Assembly: GCF_003263515.1 (NCBI RefSeq)
Contig: NZ_JYDE01000025.1
Coordinates: 24,660-88,659 of the forward strand
Origin: Rahnella inusitata
Lineage (GTDB): Bacteria > Pseudomonadota > Gammaproteobacteria > Enterobacterales > Enterobacteriaceae
DNA length: 64,000 nt
Reading direction: 5' to 3'
How positions within the stretch are numbered: position 1 is the first letter of the stretch; every line of letters starts with the position of its first letter. The position numbers were made by a program, and so were the translations under genes. Positions 51,545 to 63,134 of the stretch are shown here, one piece after another. Below the pieces are notes generated by a model. The model saw only the letters and a list, made by a program, of their open reading frames with translations, made no database searches and was not told the DNA's origin.

Positions 51545-53384
51545 TCTGATGATTGAAGGGCTGATTTATCTGGGGTCGGCGGCGTTATTTGTGCCGATCG
51601 CGGTTCGCCTCGGATTAGGTTCAGTTCTGGGTTATCTCATCGCCGGCTGCATCATCGGCCCGTGGGGACTGAAGCTGGTCTCGGACGCCGAATCGATTCT
51701 CACCTTTGCGGAAATTGGCGTCGTGCTGATGTTGTTTGTCATCGGCCTTGAACTGGATCCTAAACGTCTGTGGACCATGCGCGCCTCGGTCTTTGGCGGT
51801 GGCAGTATTCAGATGGTTGGCTGTGGTGCGGTGCTCAGTGCCTTCTGCTATTTCCTGGGTCTGGACTGGAAAATCGCCATGCTGATCGGCCTGACGCTGG
51901 CGCTGTCTTCCACCGCCATTGCCATGCAGGCGATGAGTGAACGCAGCCTGACCGCAGCGCCAATTGGCCGCAGCGCGTTTGCCGTTCTGCTGTTCCAGGA
52001 TATTGCGGCGATCCCTTTGGTCGCCATGATCCCCTTGCTGGCGAGTACCGGTGAAGCCACCACGCTGATGAGCTTTGGGCTGTCTGCCGCGAAAGTCGCC
52101 GGTGCGCTGGTGCTGGTGGTTCTGCTCGGGCGCTATGTCACGCGTCCGCTGCTGCATTTTGTTGCCCGTTCCGGGATGCGCGAAGTGTTCAGCGCCGTGG
52201 CACTTTTCCTGGTGTTCGGCTTCGGGATTCTGCTGGAAATGGCGGGCATGTCGATGGCAATGGGTGCATTTCTGGCGGGGGTTCTGCTGGCGAGTTCCGA
52301 ATACCGTCACGCGCTGGAAAGCGATATTCAGCCGTTTAAAGGTTTGTTGCTCGGCTTATTCTTTATCGGCGTCGGTATGTCTATCGACTTTGGGACGCTG
52401 GTCCATCAGCCGTTGCTGATTGCCACATTGCTGGTCGGCTTTATGGCGCTGAAAGCTGCCTTACTGTGGCTGGTGGCGCCGTGGCTGGGTGTACCGAAAA
52501 AACAGCGCGGACTGTTTGCTATTCTCATCGGGCAGGGGAGTGAGTTCGCCTTCGTGATTTTCAGCACCGCGCAAACTGCCGGTGTGTTGCCGGTGGAATG
52601 GGCGAAAGCGCTGACGTTGGCCGTAGCGTTGTCGATGGCGGTCACACCGCTGCTGCTGGTTCTCGCTGCACGTATGGAACGTAATGCGCCGCAAGACGAT
52701 CGTCCGCAGGACACTATCGATGATGAAAACGCGCAGGTGATCATTGCCGGCTTTGGCCGCTTCGGACAGATTGCCGGTCGTTTGCTGCTGGCGAATAACG
52801 TGCATACCGTGGTATTGGATCACGATCCGGACCATATCGAAACGCTGCGTAAGTTTGGCACCAAGGTATTTTACGGCGATGCCACCCGCGTGGATTTGCT
52901 CGAATCCGCCGGTGCCGCGCAAGCCAAAGTGTTGATCAACGCCATCGATGATGTCGAAGCCAACCTGCAGCTGACCGCGCTGGCAAAAGAGCATTTTCCG
53001 AACCTGAAGATTATCGCCCGTGCGCGAGATGTCGATCACTGGTATCAGTTGCGTCAGTTAGGCGTCGAAGCGCCGGAGCGTGAGCTGTTCGAAGGTTCTC
53101 TGCGCGTTGGCCGTGAAGTGCTGGAAACGCTGGGACTGGATGCTTATGAAGCCCGTGAAAAAGCCGATCTGTTCCGTCGCTATAACCTGAAAATGCTGGA
53201 AGCGACGGTCGCGAATTACGAAGATACCGAGTTCCGTATCGCCAGTATGCAGCGAGCGAAAGACATGCTGAGTGCGGCCATCGAGCAGGATCAGGAACGT
53301 CTGGCCTCGGAGCAACAGCAGGGCTGGCGTGGCAGTATCGACGGCAAAGCGCCGGAAAATGAAGTGATTGAAGCGAAGAGTTAA
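51531..53384 (+). CDS. kefC: Glutathione-gated K+ efflux channel/antiporter KefC
   Basis: 617 aa. CPA2-type membrane domain (12-13 helices) with [39 protein letters not shown] and [16 protein letters not shown], then a cytoplasmic RCK/KTN domain ([42 protein letters not shown]) that binds glutathione and its electrophile adducts. Releases K+ and acidifies the cytoplasm during electrophile stress. The start at 51531 ([10 protein letters not shown]) has GGAGG upstream within kefF. Confidence 0.96.
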   Translation: MDNHNLMIEGLIYLGSAALFVPIAVRLGLGSVLGYLIAGCIIGPWGLKLVSDAESILTFAEIGVVLMLFVIGLELDPKRLWTMRASVFGGGSIQMVGCGAVLSAFCYFLGLDWKIAMLIGLTLALSSTAIAMQAMSERSLTAAPIGRSAFAVLLFQDIAAIPLVAMIPLLASTGEATTLMSFGLSAAKVAGALVLVVLLGRYVTRPLLHFVARSGMREVFSAVALFLVFGFGILLEMAGMSMAMGAFLAGVLLASSEYRHALESDIQPFKGLLLGLFFIGVGMSIDFGTLVHQPLLIATLLVGFMALKAALLWLVAPWLGVPKKQRGLFAILIGQGSEFAFVIFSTAQTAGVLPVEWAKALTLAVALSMAVTPLLLVLAARMERNAPQDDRPQDTIDDENAQVIIAGFGRFGQIAGRLLLANNVHTVVLDHDPDHIETLRKFGTKVFYGDATRVDLLESAGAAQAKVLINAIDDVEANLQLTALAKEHFPNLKIIARARDVDHWYQLRQLGVEAPERELFEGSLRVGREVLETLGLDAYEAREKADLFRRYNLKMLEATVANYEDTEFRIASMQRAKDMLSAAIEQDQERLASEQQQGWRGSIDGKAPENEVIEAKS

Positions 53385-53400
53385 CGAAGGATGAAACCAG

Positions 53401-53430
53401 AAGCCGGTGCCCGAAATGCACCGGCTTTTT
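53401..53430. terminator. Bidirectional terminator between kefC and the LysE-family gene
   Basis: 10-bp stem AAGCCGGTGC / GCACCGGCTT, 7-base loop, T-run after it on the plus strand. Confidence 0.88.
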
Positions 53431-53445
53431 CATGGCTGTAGGTTA

Positions 53446-54060
53446 TCAGCTGAGCGCCACTTTAATGCCTAAACCAATCAACACACCGCCCAGCAGTTTA
53501 TCAATAATCTTCTGCGCTTTCGCCAGACCGCGACGCACCGGTGCGCTCTGAATGAGCAGAGCCAGTGAAGGCCACCAGACCGTGGAAAGGCCAACGATGA
53601 TCGAGGCATACCAGAGTTTTTCGCCGATGCTGGAGTCTATCTGCAAGACCTGGGTAAACATCGCCAGGAAAAACAGCGTCGCCTTCGGGTTTAGCAAGTT
53701 GCACAGATAACCCTGCACAAACGCCGTGCGCAGTTTCACCTGCTGCGGTTCCAGTCCGTCGAGATTCATCTTGCTGTTGCTGCGTGAAAACAGTGCCTGA
53801 ATACCCACCCAAATCAGATAAGCCGCGCCGACGTATTTCAGTAAATCAAACAGCCACGGCGTCGTCGTAATAACAACAGCCAGACCTGCGACGCAGTAAG
53901 ACATATGCGTGATCACGCCACAAATCACCCCGAAAGATGTCATCAGTGCCGCAACGCGAGGATAGCGGGCCGCATTTTTGATCACCAGAAAGAAATCAGG
54001 GCCGGGAGAGAGCATGCCGAGAAAGGCGATACTGGCAACAAAAAGGGAGGTTTCAAGCAT
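53446..54060 (-). CDS. LysE/RhtC-family amino-acid exporter
   Basis: 204 aa, five to six helices. GMLSPGPDFFLVIKNAARYPRVAAL is the family N-terminal signature, with GAAYLIWVGIQAL and GYLCNLLNPKATLFFLAMFTQ later. Related proteins export threonine, homoserine or other neutral amino acids; the substrate here is not determined. The ATG at 54060 is preferred; a TTG six codons upstream has no better ribosome site. Divergent from yjjP; not at this place in E. coli. Confidence 0.85.
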   Translation of the reverse strand: MLETSLFVASIAFLGMLSPGPDFFLVIKNAARYPRVAALMTSFGVICGVITHMSYCVAGLAVVITTTPWLFDLLKYVGAAYLIWVGIQALFSRSNSKMNLDGLEPQQVKLRTAFVQGYLCNLLNPKATLFFLAMFTQVLQIDSSIGEKLWYASIIVGLSTVWWPSLALLIQSAPVRRGLAKAQKIIDKLLGGVLIGLGIKVALS

Positions 54061-54165
54061 GAAAGTAACCGTCGTCAATGTTCAGAACAAAATAAGGCCG
54101 CATGATACGTCAATCTTCACTTCGGCGTATCACACTTATTGGCTTTTTTTACGGGCGGTAACGGT

Positions 54166-54975
54166 ATGCAAGACCCTGTCGTTGAATACCTGGAACGTGA
54201 AAGTCCGCAGGCGCACTATCAGCGTGAAATCACCCGGCTGTGCATCGAATGTGCGCTGCTGCTGTTGCAGCACGGTGCAGAAAGTATGCTGGTGGAACAG
54301 CTGCCAGCGCGGCTGGGTATCGCGCTGGGCATGGATCGGGTGGAAAGCTCGATCTCCGCTAACGCCGTGGTGCTCAGCACGCTGTGCGGCGGCTATTGCC
54401 TGACGTCGACGCGTAAAAATGTCGATCGTGGGATCAACATGCAGGTAGTGACTGAAGTGCAGCATACGGTGATTCTGGCTGAGCATAAGCTGCTCGACAG
54501 CACGCTGGTGGCGAAACGTCTGAGCCACATTAAGCCGCTGCGCTATCCCCGCGGCTTGATGATCCTGATGGTGGCGCTGTCTTGCGGTTGCTTTAGCAAA
54601 CTCAACGGCGGCGGCTGGGATGCGTTCAGCGTGACATTTTTAGCCAGCGGCGTGGCGATGGCGGTACGCCAGACGCTGACCATCCGCCATATGAACCCGC
54701 TGATCAACTTTTGCTGCACCGCTTTTGTCGCGACGTCGATTTCCGGTTTACTCATGCGTCTCGGCTTTTTCCATCTGACGTCAAACGTGGCGATGGCCGC
54801 CAGCGTGTTGCTGCTGGTGCCCGGCTTTCCACTGATTAATGCGGTGGCGGACATGTTCAAAGGCCACGTGAATACCGGGCTGGCGCGCTGGGCGATGGCC
54901 AGTCTGCTGACGCTGGCGACCTGCATCGGTGTAGTAATGGCCATGGCGTTGTGGGGATTACGGGGGTGGTCATGA
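54166..54975 (+). CDS. yjjP: YjjP, large subunit of a ThrE-type split exporter
   Basis: 269 aa. ThrE N-terminal-type domain ([24 protein letters not shown], then [15 protein letters not shown]) followed by about five helices ([21 protein letters not shown] is the hallmark). With YjjB it forms the export system reported in E. coli for succinate; ThrE relatives export threonine and serine. The ATG at 54166 is chosen over an upstream TTG by family match. Its stop overlaps the yjjB start (ATGA). Confidence 0.9.
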   Translation: MQDPVVEYLERESPQAHYQREITRLCIECALLLLQHGAESMLVEQLPARLGIALGMDRVESSISANAVVLSTLCGGYCLTSTRKNVDRGINMQVVTEVQHTVILAEHKLLDSTLVAKRLSHIKPLRYPRGLMILMVALSCGCFSKLNGGGWDAFSVTFLASGVAMAVRQTLTIRHMNPLINFCCTAFVATSISGLLMRLGFFHLTSNVAMAASVLLLVPGFPLINAVADMFKGHVNTGLARWAMASLLTLATCIGVVMAMALWGLRGWS

Positions 54976-55436
54976 GTCTTTTATGGGCACTGATTCAGGA
55001 TATGTTGCTGGCCGCCGTACCGGCACTGGGTTTTGCGATGGTGTTCAATGTCCCGCTCCGGGCGTTGCGCTATTGTGCGCTGCTCGGTGCGCTGGGGCAC
55101 GGCTCGCGTATGCTGATGATGCACGGCGGGATAAACATTGAGTGGGCTTCTCTGCTGGCGGCTATACTGATTGGCATCATAGGGATCCACTGGTCGCGAT
55201 GGCTGCTGGCGCACCCTAAAGTTTTCACGGTGGCGGCCGTTATCCCCATGTTCCCCGGCATTTCTGCGTATACGGCGATGATTTCGATGGTGGAGATTTC
55301 ACACCTTGGCTACAGCGAGGCGCTGATGTCTACTATGGTCACCAATTTCCTGAAGGCCAGTTTTATCGTCGGCGCATTATCGATTGGATTATCTTTGCCG
55401 GGACTGTGGCTGTACCGCAAACGTCCCGGTGTGTAA
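54972..55436 (+). CDS. yjjB: YjjB, small subunit of the ThrE-type split exporter
   Basis: 154 aa membrane protein with four to five helices; ThrE C-terminal-type domain with [24 protein letters not shown] and [17 protein letters not shown]. The ATG at 54972 overlaps the yjjP stop by four bases and has a GGGGTGG site. In E. coli yjjPB lie elsewhere, near dnaTC, so the pair has moved relative to that map. Confidence 0.9.
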   Translation: MSLLWALIQDMLLAAVPALGFAMVFNVPLRALRYCALLGALGHGSRMLMMHGGINIEWASLLAAILIGIIGIHWSRWLLAHPKVFTVAAVIPMFPGISAYTAMISMVEISHLGYSEALMSTMVTNFLKASFIVGALSIGLSLPGLWLYRKRPGV

Positions 55437-55483
55437 GTCTGTTAAGAGTACGCTTATATCTTTGTAAAGCGTGAGTCTCCCTA

Positions 55484-55512
55484 TCGACGGCTGATAGGGC
55501 TTTCCGTATAGT
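55484..55512 (+). promoter_or_regulatory. folA promoter (candidate)
   Basis: TCGACG, 17-base spacer, TATAGT, 55 bases before the folA start. Confidence 0.6.
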
Positions 55513-55566
55513 GGCAGCTCTTTTTTCGGGTCACGGTTTTATTCCTTATCTACACAGGGTTTCACA

Positions 55567-56052
55567 ATGATTATTAGCCTGATCGCCGCACTGGCGACCG
55601 ATCGCGTTATTGGCATGGAAAACGCTATGCCTTGGCATTTACCCGGTGATCTGGCCTGGTTTAAGCGTAATACGCTCAATAAACCCGTCATCATGGGTCG
55701 CAAAACGTTTGAGTCGATAGGGCGCCCTTTACCTGGCCGACTGAATATTGTCATCAGCTCTAAGCCCGGCGAGCACGAAGGCGTGACCTGGGTGACGTCT
55801 GTTGATGCAGCACTGGCAGCGGCCGGTGGTGTGGAAGAAGTGATGGTGATGGGCGGAGGCCGTGTGTATGAGCAGTTCCTGCCGAAGGCCAACCGTTTAT
55901 ATCTGACTCATATCGATGCCGAAGTTGAAGGGGACACGCATTTCCCTGACTATGAGCCGGATGACTGGGAAAGCACCTTCAGTGAATTCCACGACGCTGA
56001 CGAGCAGAACTCACACGGCTACTGCTTCGAGATCCTTGACCGCCGCGCCTGA
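55567..56052 (+). CDS. folA: Dihydrofolate reductase FolA
   Basis: 161 aa, reduces dihydrofolate with NADPH; the trimethoprim target. [22 protein letters not shown] starts the protein; the catalytic Asp is residue 28 in [14 protein letters not shown] (Asp27 in E. coli), [15 protein letters not shown] binds cofactor, and [15 protein letters not shown] follows. Two residues longer than the E. coli enzyme. Wild-type-like chromosomal form, not a resistance variant type. Confidence 0.98.
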   Translation: MIISLIAALATDRVIGMENAMPWHLPGDLAWFKRNTLNKPVIMGRKTFESIGRPLPGRLNIVISSKPGEHEGVTWVTSVDAALAAAGGVEEVMVMGGGRVYEQFLPKANRLYLTHIDAEVEGDTHFPDYEPDDWESTFSEFHDADEQNSHGYCFEILDRRA

Positions 56053-56072
56053 TTTAATGGCGGCAGTTAGCA

Positions 56073-56100
56073 AAAAGGCACCTCTTTGAAGGTGCCTTTT
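56073..56100. terminator. Bidirectional terminator between folA and apaH
   Basis: 11-bp stem AAAAGGCACCT / AGGTGCCTTTT with a 6-base loop. Confidence 0.9.
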
Positions 56101-56127
56101 GTTTTTCAGCAAGCAGTAAGAGCCTGA

Positions 56128-56982
56128 TTATTCAGCTTTTGGAACGACGGCTTTCTCTTTTTCAGGACGGCGGTGTGAAGGTTCGGTGAAATAGGTTTTG
56201 TCTTCCCAGCGCAGCATCGTCATGTCACCACCCCAGCAACAACCTGTGTCCAGCGCATAAATCCCTTCCGGCGCACCTTTGCCTTCCAGCGACGCCCAGT
56301 GACCGAATGCAATACTGTATCCGGCTTCCTGCAACGGCCCTGGAATATCAAACCACGGCTTGAGCGGTTTCGGCGCGTTTTCCGGCGTGTCTTTGCAGAT
56401 CATATCCAGCTGCCCGTTCGGGAAGCAGTAACGCATACGGGTAAACGCATTGGTGCTAAAACGCAGGCGCGCCAGACCTGTGAGCTCCGGATGCCAGTTG
56501 TTTGGCATGTCGCCGTACATCGCGTCGAGGAACAGCGGATAAGTGTCGCTGCGCAGCACGGCTTCTACTTCACGGGCGCACATCTGTGCGGTCTCCAGAT
56601 CCCACTGCGGGGTAATTCCGGCATGGGCCATCACCAGTTTCAGCTCTTCATCGACCTGCAGAACCGGCTGACGCCGCAACCAGTTGATCAGCTCATCGGC
56701 GTCATCGGCCTCAAGCAGCGGCGTAATACGGTCTTTCGGTTTGTTAAAGCTGATGCCCGCAAAAACCGCCAGCAAATGCAGATCGTGGTTACCGAGCACC
56801 ATGCGCACAGAATCGCCCAAACCGCTGACAAAACGCAGAACCTCGAGGGATGACGGACCACGGGCGACTAAATCGCCAGTCAGCCAGAGACAATCATTTT
56901 GCGGATTAAAATCCACCTGCGCCAATAGCGCCTTGAGTTCATCGATGCAGCCGTGAACATCACCAATAAGGTATGTCGACAT
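56128..56982 (-). CDS. apaH: Diadenosine tetraphosphatase ApaH
   Basis: 284 aa symmetrical Ap4A hydrolase of the PPP metallophosphatase fold; it also removes Np4 caps from RNA in E. coli. Metal motifs [19 protein letters not shown] and GNHDLHLLA are at the N-terminal part. Last gene of the lptD-surA-pdxA-rsmA-apaG-apaH cluster, six bases after apaG. Confidence 0.97.
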   Translation of the reverse strand: MSTYLIGDVHGCIDELKALLAQVDFNPQNDCLWLTGDLVARGPSSLEVLRFVSGLGDSVRMVLGNHDLHLLAVFAGISFNKPKDRITPLLEADDADELINWLRRQPVLQVDEELKLVMAHAGITPQWDLETAQMCAREVEAVLRSDTYPLFLDAMYGDMPNNWHPELTGLARLRFSTNAFTRMRYCFPNGQLDMICKDTPENAPKPLKPWFDIPGPLQEAGYSIAFGHWASLEGKGAPEGIYALDTGCCWGGDMTMLRWEDKTYFTEPSHRRPEKEKAVVPKAE

Positions 56983-56988
56983 AGGGGA

Positions 56989-57366
56989 TTAATTTATCAG
57001 TGTAGGGATGGCGAGGCGGAAGACCGGAACCGGCACACGGAAGATTTCACCGTCTTGTGCGACCATTTCATAATGGCCTTCCATGGTACCGAGCGGCGTT
57101 TCGAGAACAGCACCGCTGGTGTAGTGAAATTCACTGCCGGGCAGGATCAATGGTTGTTCGCCAATAACCCCTTCGCCCTGGACTTCCGTTTGCTGACCGT
57201 TACTGTTAGTGATCAGCCAGTAACGGCGCAGGAGTTGCACATTAAAACGCCCCAGATTGCGGATGGTGATGGTGTAAGCGAAGACGAAACGCTCTTCTTC
57301 CGGTATCGACTGAGACTCAATGTAGACACTTTGCACCTGAACACAAACGCGGGGCGAATTAAGCAT
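56989..57366 (-). CDS. apaG: ApaG (CorD family protein)
   Basis: 125 aa, single fibronectin-III-like beta domain. The start [17 protein letters not shown] at 57366 follows AGGAG and equals the E. coli length; an upstream in-frame start inside rsmA is rejected. Conserved [21 protein letters not shown], and [11 protein letters not shown]. Role still unclear; linked with Co2+/Mg2+ resistance phenotypes in enterobacteria. Lies 4 bases after rsmA. Confidence 0.96.
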   Translation of the reverse strand: MLNSPRVCVQVQSVYIESQSIPEEERFVFAYTITIRNLGRFNVQLLRRYWLITNSNGQQTEVQGEGVIGEQPLILPGSEFHYTSGAVLETPLGTMEGHYEMVAQDGEIFRVPVPVFRLAIPTLIN

Positions 57367-57370
57367 ATCG

Positions 57371-58198
57371 CTACTCCTGAGGTTCTGTTGTTTTCGGTCG
57401 GGTAGATAACCAGTTAGCCAGTTTACAGAATTGCTCAACAGAAATATTTTCAGCACGCATTGAAAGATCCAGACCCAACGCGCTCATCTGTTCTGGTGTG
57501 AACAAGTGACCGAGACTGTTACGGATTGTCTTGCGACGCTGGTTAAACGCATCGGTCGTCAGACGACTCAGAATGCGGATATCGGAAACCGGATAGGGGA
57601 TCACGTCGTGTGGAATCAAACGCACCACGGCGGAATCAACTTTCGGTGCCGGCGTGAAGGATTCTGGCGGAACTTCCAGAACCGGGATCACGTTACAGTA
57701 ATACTGCGCCATGACAGTTAAACGACCATACGCCTTGCTGTTCGGGCCTGCAACCAGACGGTTAACCACTTCCTTCTGCAACATGAAGTGCATGTCTTTG
57801 ATGGCGTTGGTATAGGTGAACAGATGGAACATCAGCGGGGTAGATATGTTGTACGGCAGGTTACCGAAGACGCGAAGCGGCTGGCCGAGCTCTTCTGACA
57901 GTTCCGCGAAATTGATTTTCATCGCATCAGACTGAATAACGCGTAATTTGCCCTGAAACTTAGGATTGCTCTCCAGACGTGCGGCCAAATCGCGGTCAAT
58001 TTCGATAACGGTCATGCTGTCCAGACGTGAAGCGACAGGTGCCGTCAACGCTGCCAGACCGGGCCCGATTTCGACCACCGCTTGCCCAGGCATTGGGTGA
58101 ATGGCCGACACGATGCTATCAATCACAAATTGATCGGTTAAAAAGTTCTGGCCGAAACGTTTACGGGCAAAGTGCCCCTGGTGGACTCTACTATTCAT
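57371..58198 (-). CDS. rsmA: 16S rRNA dimethyladenosine transferase RsmA (KsgA)
   Basis: 275 aa SAM-dependent enzyme dimethylating A1518 and A1519 of 16S rRNA, a late 30S quality check. [10 protein letters not shown] is the N-terminal motif, [12 protein letters not shown] the SAM site, and [13 protein letters not shown] the catalytic NLPY block. Located 5 bases after pdxA. Confidence 0.98.
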   Translation of the reverse strand: MNSRVHQGHFARKRFGQNFLTDQFVIDSIVSAIHPMPGQAVVEIGPGLAALTAPVASRLDSMTVIEIDRDLAARLESNPKFQGKLRVIQSDAMKINFAELSEELGQPLRVFGNLPYNISTPLMFHLFTYTNAIKDMHFMLQKEVVNRLVAGPNSKAYGRLTVMAQYYCNVIPVLEVPPESFTPAPKVDSAVVRLIPHDVIPYPVSDIRILSRLTTDAFNQRRKTIRNSLGHLFTPEQMSALGLDLSMRAENISVEQFCKLANWLSTRPKTTEPQE

Positions 58199-58203
58199 TG
58201 TTT

Positions 58204-59208
58204 TTATTTATCAGTTTGTTGTGGTTCAAAAGTATTGATTGCCATACGAATGGCGAGATTTATTGCTGTCCTGAAACTGCCCGCATCGGCGGTGCCGGTG
58301 GCGGCAAGTTCAAGTGCGGTACCGTGATCAACCGAAGTCCGGATAAAGGGCAGGCCAAGCGTGATATTCACTGCGCGACCGAAGCCCTGATATTTTAGCA
58401 CCGGAAGGCCCTGATCGTGATACATCGATAAAACAGCATCGGCGTGCTGTAAATATTTCGGCTGGAAAAGGGTATCTGCGGGCAGCGGGCCGATCAGATT
58501 CATTCCCTGCTGGCGTAATTCCTCCAGTGCAGGAATGATCGTGTCGATCTCCTCGTGCCCCATATGACCGCCTTCTCCGGCATGCGGATTCAGGCCGCAC
58601 ACGTAAATCTGCGGTTCTGCAATGCCGAATTTGGTTTTCAGGTCATGATGAAGAATGGTGATCACTTCATGCAGGCTTTGACGGGTAATGGCACCCGGCA
58701 CGGCCAGCAAAGGTAAATGCGTGGTCGCCAGCGCGACGCGCAGTTCTTCCGTCGCCAGCATCATTACTACACGATCACAGTGGCTGCGATCGGCAAAGAA
58801 CTCGGTATGGCCGATAAATGGAATGCCAGCATCATTGATGATGCTCTTTTGCACCGGGCCGGTAATCAGCGCAGCAAATTCACCGCTGATTGCGCCGTCA
58901 CAGGCTCTGGCGAGAGTTTCCACCACGTACGGACTGTTCGCGACGTCAAGCCTGCCCGCGAGGACCGGCGCTGCGGTTTTCACCGGCAGTACGGTCAGCG
59001 TACCTGCGGCCTGAGGCTGTGCAGGGCGCCCCTGTACATAGTCGCGTAACTGAATACTCAGCCCCAGTTTGTCTGCTCGTTCAAGCAGCAGGGCCGGATC
59101 GGCACATACCACCAACTCAACAGGCCATGCCTGCTGAGCCAGCGCCAGTACCAGATCCGGCCCAACCCCGGCAGGCTCGCCGGGGGTGATGACCACAGAT
59201 TTTGTCAT
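58204..59208 (-). CDS. pdxA: 4-hydroxythreonine-4-phosphate dehydrogenase PdxA
   Basis: 334 aa, NAD- and metal-dependent enzyme of pyridoxal phosphate synthesis. [42 protein letters not shown], and [16 protein letters not shown] (metal His) are conserved. I chose the ATG at 59208 ([10 protein letters not shown]); in-frame ATGs at 59232 and 59226 inside the end of surA would add eight or six residues, so the exact start is not certain. Confidence 0.93.
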   Translation of the reverse strand: MTKSVVITPGEPAGVGPDLVLALAQQAWPVELVVCADPALLLERADKLGLSIQLRDYVQGRPAQPQAAGTLTVLPVKTAAPVLAGRLDVANSPYVVETLARACDGAISGEFAALITGPVQKSIINDAGIPFIGHTEFFADRSHCDRVVMMLATEELRVALATTHLPLLAVPGAITRQSLHEVITILHHDLKTKFGIAEPQIYVCGLNPHAGEGGHMGHEEIDTIIPALEELRQQGMNLIGPLPADTLFQPKYLQHADAVLSMYHDQGLPVLKYQGFGRAVNITLGLPFIRTSVDHGTALELAATGTADAGSFRTAINLAIRMAINTFEPQQTDK

Positions 59209-59215
59209 GGAAGTA

Positions 59216-60511
59216 TTATTTACCATTACCATCCATAATTTTCACATACGCTTCAGCACGTTGTTCCTGCATCCACGTCTGTGCTTCTTCCGCAAACTTA
59301 CGGTTGAACAGCATGCGGTAAGCGCGTTCTTTCTGCGCTGCATCGGTTTTATCGACCTGACGGGTATCAAGCAGTTCGATCAGATGCCAGCCAAAGGCAG
59401 AGTGCACCGGAGCGCTCATCTGGCCTTTTTTCAGGTTCAACAGCGCATCGCGGAACGCCGGATCATACATGTCCGGAGACGCCCAGCCTAAGTCACCACC
59501 CTGAAGGGCAGAACCTGGATCCTGAGAAATTTGTTTAGCTTCATCAGCAAACGTCGCCTTACCGCTCTTAATATCAGCAGCAACCTCTTCCAGTTTCGCC
59601 TTAGCCTGTGCATCGGTCATCACTACAGAAGGTTTCAGCAGGATGTGACGTGCATGGACTTCGGTGACGGAGACCGTTTTGTTATCGCCACGGATATCGT
59701 TCACTTTCAGAATATGGAAACCGACACCTGAACGGATTGGACCGATGATCTGGCCTTTCTGTGCGGTACTCAGCGCCTGTGCAAACAGGGAAGGAAGCTC
59801 CTGCAATTTGCCCCAGCCCATGTTGCCGCCTTTCAGCGCCTGTGAGTCAGCTGAATAGGTAATAGCCAGTTTGCCGAAATCGGCGCCGTTGTTCAGATCG
59901 GCGACAATTTTCTTCGCCTGTTCTTCTGCAGCATCAACCTGATCCTGCGACGGGTTTTCTGGCAGTGCCAACAGGATGTGGCTGAGGTTGAACTCAGCGC
60001 TGCCGCCGTTTTGGGCCGCAACCTGTTTGGACAGCTGGTCCACTTCCTGAGGCAGGATAGTGACGCGACGACGGACTTCGCCGTTGCGCACTTCGCTGAT
60101 CAGCATTTCTTTACGGATCTGGGCGCGGTAAGTGCTGAAGTTCAGACCGTCGTAAGCCAGACGGCTACGCAGCTGATCCACGGTGATGTTATTTTGCTGA
60201 GCAATACCGGCAATGGCTTTATCCACGTCCTGATCGGTCAGCGTGATGCCCATCTTCGACGCCATCTGAAGCTGGATCTGGTCCATAATCAAACGATCAA
60301 GGATCTGGTGGCGTAAGGTCGCATCATCAGGCAGCTGTTGTTTAGCCTGGCCCGCTTGTTGTTTAACCGACTGCATTAAGCCATCGACGTCACTTTGTAA
60401 CACGACACCGTTGTTCACAACGGCGGCGACTTTATCAACTTCCTGAGGGGCTGCAAACGCAGTGCTGGCACAAAGCGTCACGCCGAGGAGAAGTGTTCTC
60501 CAGTTCTTCAT
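59216..60511 (-). CDS. surA: Periplasmic chaperone/peptidyl-prolyl isomerase SurA
   Basis: 431 aa. Signal peptide of about 20 residues ([14 protein letters not shown] before APQEVDK). N-terminal chaperone domain, two parvulin domains ([16 protein letters not shown] and [16 protein letters not shown]), C-terminal helix returning to the chaperone core. Escorts outer-membrane proteins, including LptD next door, to BAM. 66 bases after lptD. Confidence 0.97.
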   Translation of the reverse strand: MKNWRTLLLGVTLCASTAFAAPQEVDKVAAVVNNGVVLQSDVDGLMQSVKQQAGQAKQQLPDDATLRHQILDRLIMDQIQLQMASKMGITLTDQDVDKAIAGIAQQNNITVDQLRSRLAYDGLNFSTYRAQIRKEMLISEVRNGEVRRRVTILPQEVDQLSKQVAAQNGGSAEFNLSHILLALPENPSQDQVDAAEEQAKKIVADLNNGADFGKLAITYSADSQALKGGNMGWGKLQELPSLFAQALSTAQKGQIIGPIRSGVGFHILKVNDIRGDNKTVSVTEVHARHILLKPSVVMTDAQAKAKLEEVAADIKSGKATFADEAKQISQDPGSALQGGDLGWASPDMYDPAFRDALLNLKKGQMSAPVHSAFGWHLIELLDTRQVDKTDAAQKERAYRMLFNRKFAEEAQTWMQEQRAEAYVKIMDGNGK

Positions 60512-60577
60512 ACTTTTTCCATTTGTCTAATCCGCAGAGCGGGTTTCAAGTTCACTGAGTTAAACGTGTCGTCTGGC

Positions 60578-62953
60578 TTAGAAAGCGCGTTGATAAGGCA
60601 GTATGCCGGTGGCCAACATTTCTTTCGTTCCGAGGGTTTGATTACTTCCAAGGCCTCTAAGTTCAATGTTGAAACCAATCTTATTGTCATACTTACTTTC
60701 TGACTTAACGGTGTCGTAGTTGGTTATCTTACGTTCGTAGCCGACGTTGACAGCCCAGCAACAGGTGTTGTATTGCAGGCCGATTAACTGGTCTGCTGGC
60801 TGCTGTGCTTTGGTGTCGTAATAGTAAGCACCGACAATCGCCCAGCGATCGGCGATTGGCCAGCTGGCGATACCACCGACCTGAGAAATGCCGTCCTGAT
60901 AGCCTGCATTTTTCACATCAGGCAGCGTCGCCTGAATGTATTCCGGGCTGGCATAACGGTAGCTCAACTGAATCATTCTTTCTGAGTCAGCTTTGTACTC
61001 AAGGACCGCATCACCAACGGCCAGCGAATCGAGACGGGTGTCATACTGCACACCGCCGCGAACACCCCAGAAATTGTTGATTTTGTAGTAAGTATCACCG
61101 GCCCACACCAGGCTACCGGTATCATCATTTTTATCCAGTGCGCTGTTCTGATCGCCAGTACGCGGTGGCTGGAAGTAGTAAATCTGACCCGCAGACGCAT
61201 TGAAACGTTCTACCAGACCTTCATCATAAATACGTGTCGTTAAACCACTTGCCACCTGGTTAGCAGAGGCAATACGGTCGAGTCCACTGTAGCTCTTATC
61301 ACGGAACAGGCCGGTATAGTCGGACTGTAACAACGTGGAGTCATAGACGTTAATTGAGCTTTGATTACGATAAGGGATGTACAGATACTGAACACGCGGC
61401 TCCAGCGTTTGCGTGTAATCACTGTTCCAGTCCATATTACGGTCAAAGACCATTTTGCCGTCGCTTTTAAACTCAGGCATCACACGGTTAACTGACGAGC
61501 GCAGTTTGGTATCCGGATTGGCATCGTAATAGTTATCCGAAATAGTCTGCTGATAGTGGGTCGCCATCAGTTTTACTTCGTTATCAAGACTTCCCCAGCC
61601 GTTGCTGAGCGGCAGGCTGATGGTCGGTTCGATATGAGTTCGGACGGCTTCCGGGTTATCCGGATTTACGCTGGTAAACTTCGCGGCCTGACCATAAATA
61701 TGCAGGTCGAAAGGCCCCACATCATTCTTGTAATAATTAACATCTAGCTGTGGCTGGGCGCGGTAAGCATTGGTGTTGCCGTAATCGGAGAACACCTGGA
61801 ACTGTTTACTGGCAAGCGTCGCGTTCCAGTTTTCGTTGAAATAGCCAACGCTGAATTTTTGCGTCGCATAGCCGTCGGTACTGGAACCGTATTTCGAATC
61901 AAAATCGGTGAAGTAGTACGGGTCACTAACTTTGGTGTAGTCGACGTTGAAACGCCATACCTGATCGTAAACACCTGAATGCACCCAGTAGTACATCCAG
62001 CGTTTAGTCTTGTCGCTGATACGGTTTTCATCTGCGACATATTGGTCATCAATTTTCTTATCATTACCGAGGTAGTCAAACTCCATCAAACCTGCACCGG
62101 CTACGGTCAGATAACGGAATTCGTTCTGCAATTGCAGACCACGGGTACTCATATAGTTTGGTGTGATGGTGGCATCGTAGTTAGGCGCAATGTTCCAGTA
62201 GAAAGGAACGGTCGCACCGAAGCCGTTGTTGCTGCTGTATTTCGCGTTCGGAATAAGGAAACCGGAACGGCGGCGGTCGCCGATAGGCAACTGCATATAC
62301 GGGCTGTAGAACACCGGCACCGGGCCGATGTGGAAGCGCGCATTCCAGATTTCTGCCACTTCTTCCTGGCGATCCTGAATCACTTCAGAGCCTACAACGC
62401 TCCAGCTATTGTCGCCGGGCAAACAGGTGGTGAACGTACCGTTGTCCATGATGGTGTAGCGGTTATTATCACGCTGCTTCATCTTGTCGGCGTCACCGCG
62501 GCCCTGGCGGCCAACCATCTGGTAATTACCGTCCTGAACATCAGTATCTTTGGTGGTCAGGTTCGCAAAACCCTTTGGTCCGTTCAGCTTGATTTGGTTA
62601 TCGTTATAACGCACGTTGCCGGTCGCCGTGGCGGTACGGGTCGGTGTGGGCTGATTAGGATTTGCGATTTGATTGAGCTGAACCTGATCGGCATCCAGCG
62701 TGCTGTTGCCCTGTACAACGTTAACGTTTCCGCTAAACAGTGCGTTATCAGGGTAGTTGCCGGTTGCCTTATCGGCATTGATGGTCACAGGCAGTGAGTT
62801 AGGATCACCCTGCACCAGAGGTTTGTCATAGGTCGGAACGCCGAGCATACATTGTGCAGCAAGGTCGGCCATTGCGCCGTGACTGTACAATGCCGACCAG
62901 ATTGTGGCGGCCAGCATTGTGGGTAAGCGTGTTTTCAGACGTCTGTTTTTCAT
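60578..62953 (-). CDS. lptD: LPS-assembly protein LptD
   Basis: 791 aa outer-membrane protein inserting lipopolysaccharide with LptE. Signal peptide, then Cys in [13 protein letters not shown], the N-terminal OstA beta-jellyroll, Cys in [11 protein letters not shown], and a 26-strand barrel with the CysCys pair in [15 protein letters not shown]. The four Cys needed for the two non-consecutive disulfides are all present. Ends in Phe (LPYQRAF). First gene of the cluster; divergent from djlA. Confidence 0.98.
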   Translation of the reverse strand: MKNRRLKTRLPTMLAATIWSALYSHGAMADLAAQCMLGVPTYDKPLVQGDPNSLPVTINADKATGNYPDNALFSGNVNVVQGNSTLDADQVQLNQIANPNQPTPTRTATATGNVRYNDNQIKLNGPKGFANLTTKDTDVQDGNYQMVGRQGRGDADKMKQRDNNRYTIMDNGTFTTCLPGDNSWSVVGSEVIQDRQEEVAEIWNARFHIGPVPVFYSPYMQLPIGDRRRSGFLIPNAKYSSNNGFGATVPFYWNIAPNYDATITPNYMSTRGLQLQNEFRYLTVAGAGLMEFDYLGNDKKIDDQYVADENRISDKTKRWMYYWVHSGVYDQVWRFNVDYTKVSDPYYFTDFDSKYGSSTDGYATQKFSVGYFNENWNATLASKQFQVFSDYGNTNAYRAQPQLDVNYYKNDVGPFDLHIYGQAAKFTSVNPDNPEAVRTHIEPTISLPLSNGWGSLDNEVKLMATHYQQTISDNYYDANPDTKLRSSVNRVMPEFKSDGKMVFDRNMDWNSDYTQTLEPRVQYLYIPYRNQSSINVYDSTLLQSDYTGLFRDKSYSGLDRIASANQVASGLTTRIYDEGLVERFNASAGQIYYFQPPRTGDQNSALDKNDDTGSLVWAGDTYYKINNFWGVRGGVQYDTRLDSLAVGDAVLEYKADSERMIQLSYRYASPEYIQATLPDVKNAGYQDGISQVGGIASWPIADRWAIVGAYYYDTKAQQPADQLIGLQYNTCCWAVNVGYERKITNYDTVKSESKYDNKIGFNIELRGLGSNQTLGTKEMLATGILPYQRAF

Positions 62954-63134
62954 ACGTAAAATGGTGTTCCGTCATCAGAGGCATCATGCCGGCAAACGGT
63001 CAGAGACTATCTCACTCATCATGGTTGCGCTAGTGTTAAATCCCACCTGTTACGTTGCCGCCGTTAGGCACAACGATAAATGCCGGTTATGATAAAGCAA
63101 TTTTTAAGCGACGGCATGGCGAATTGAGGAGTAT

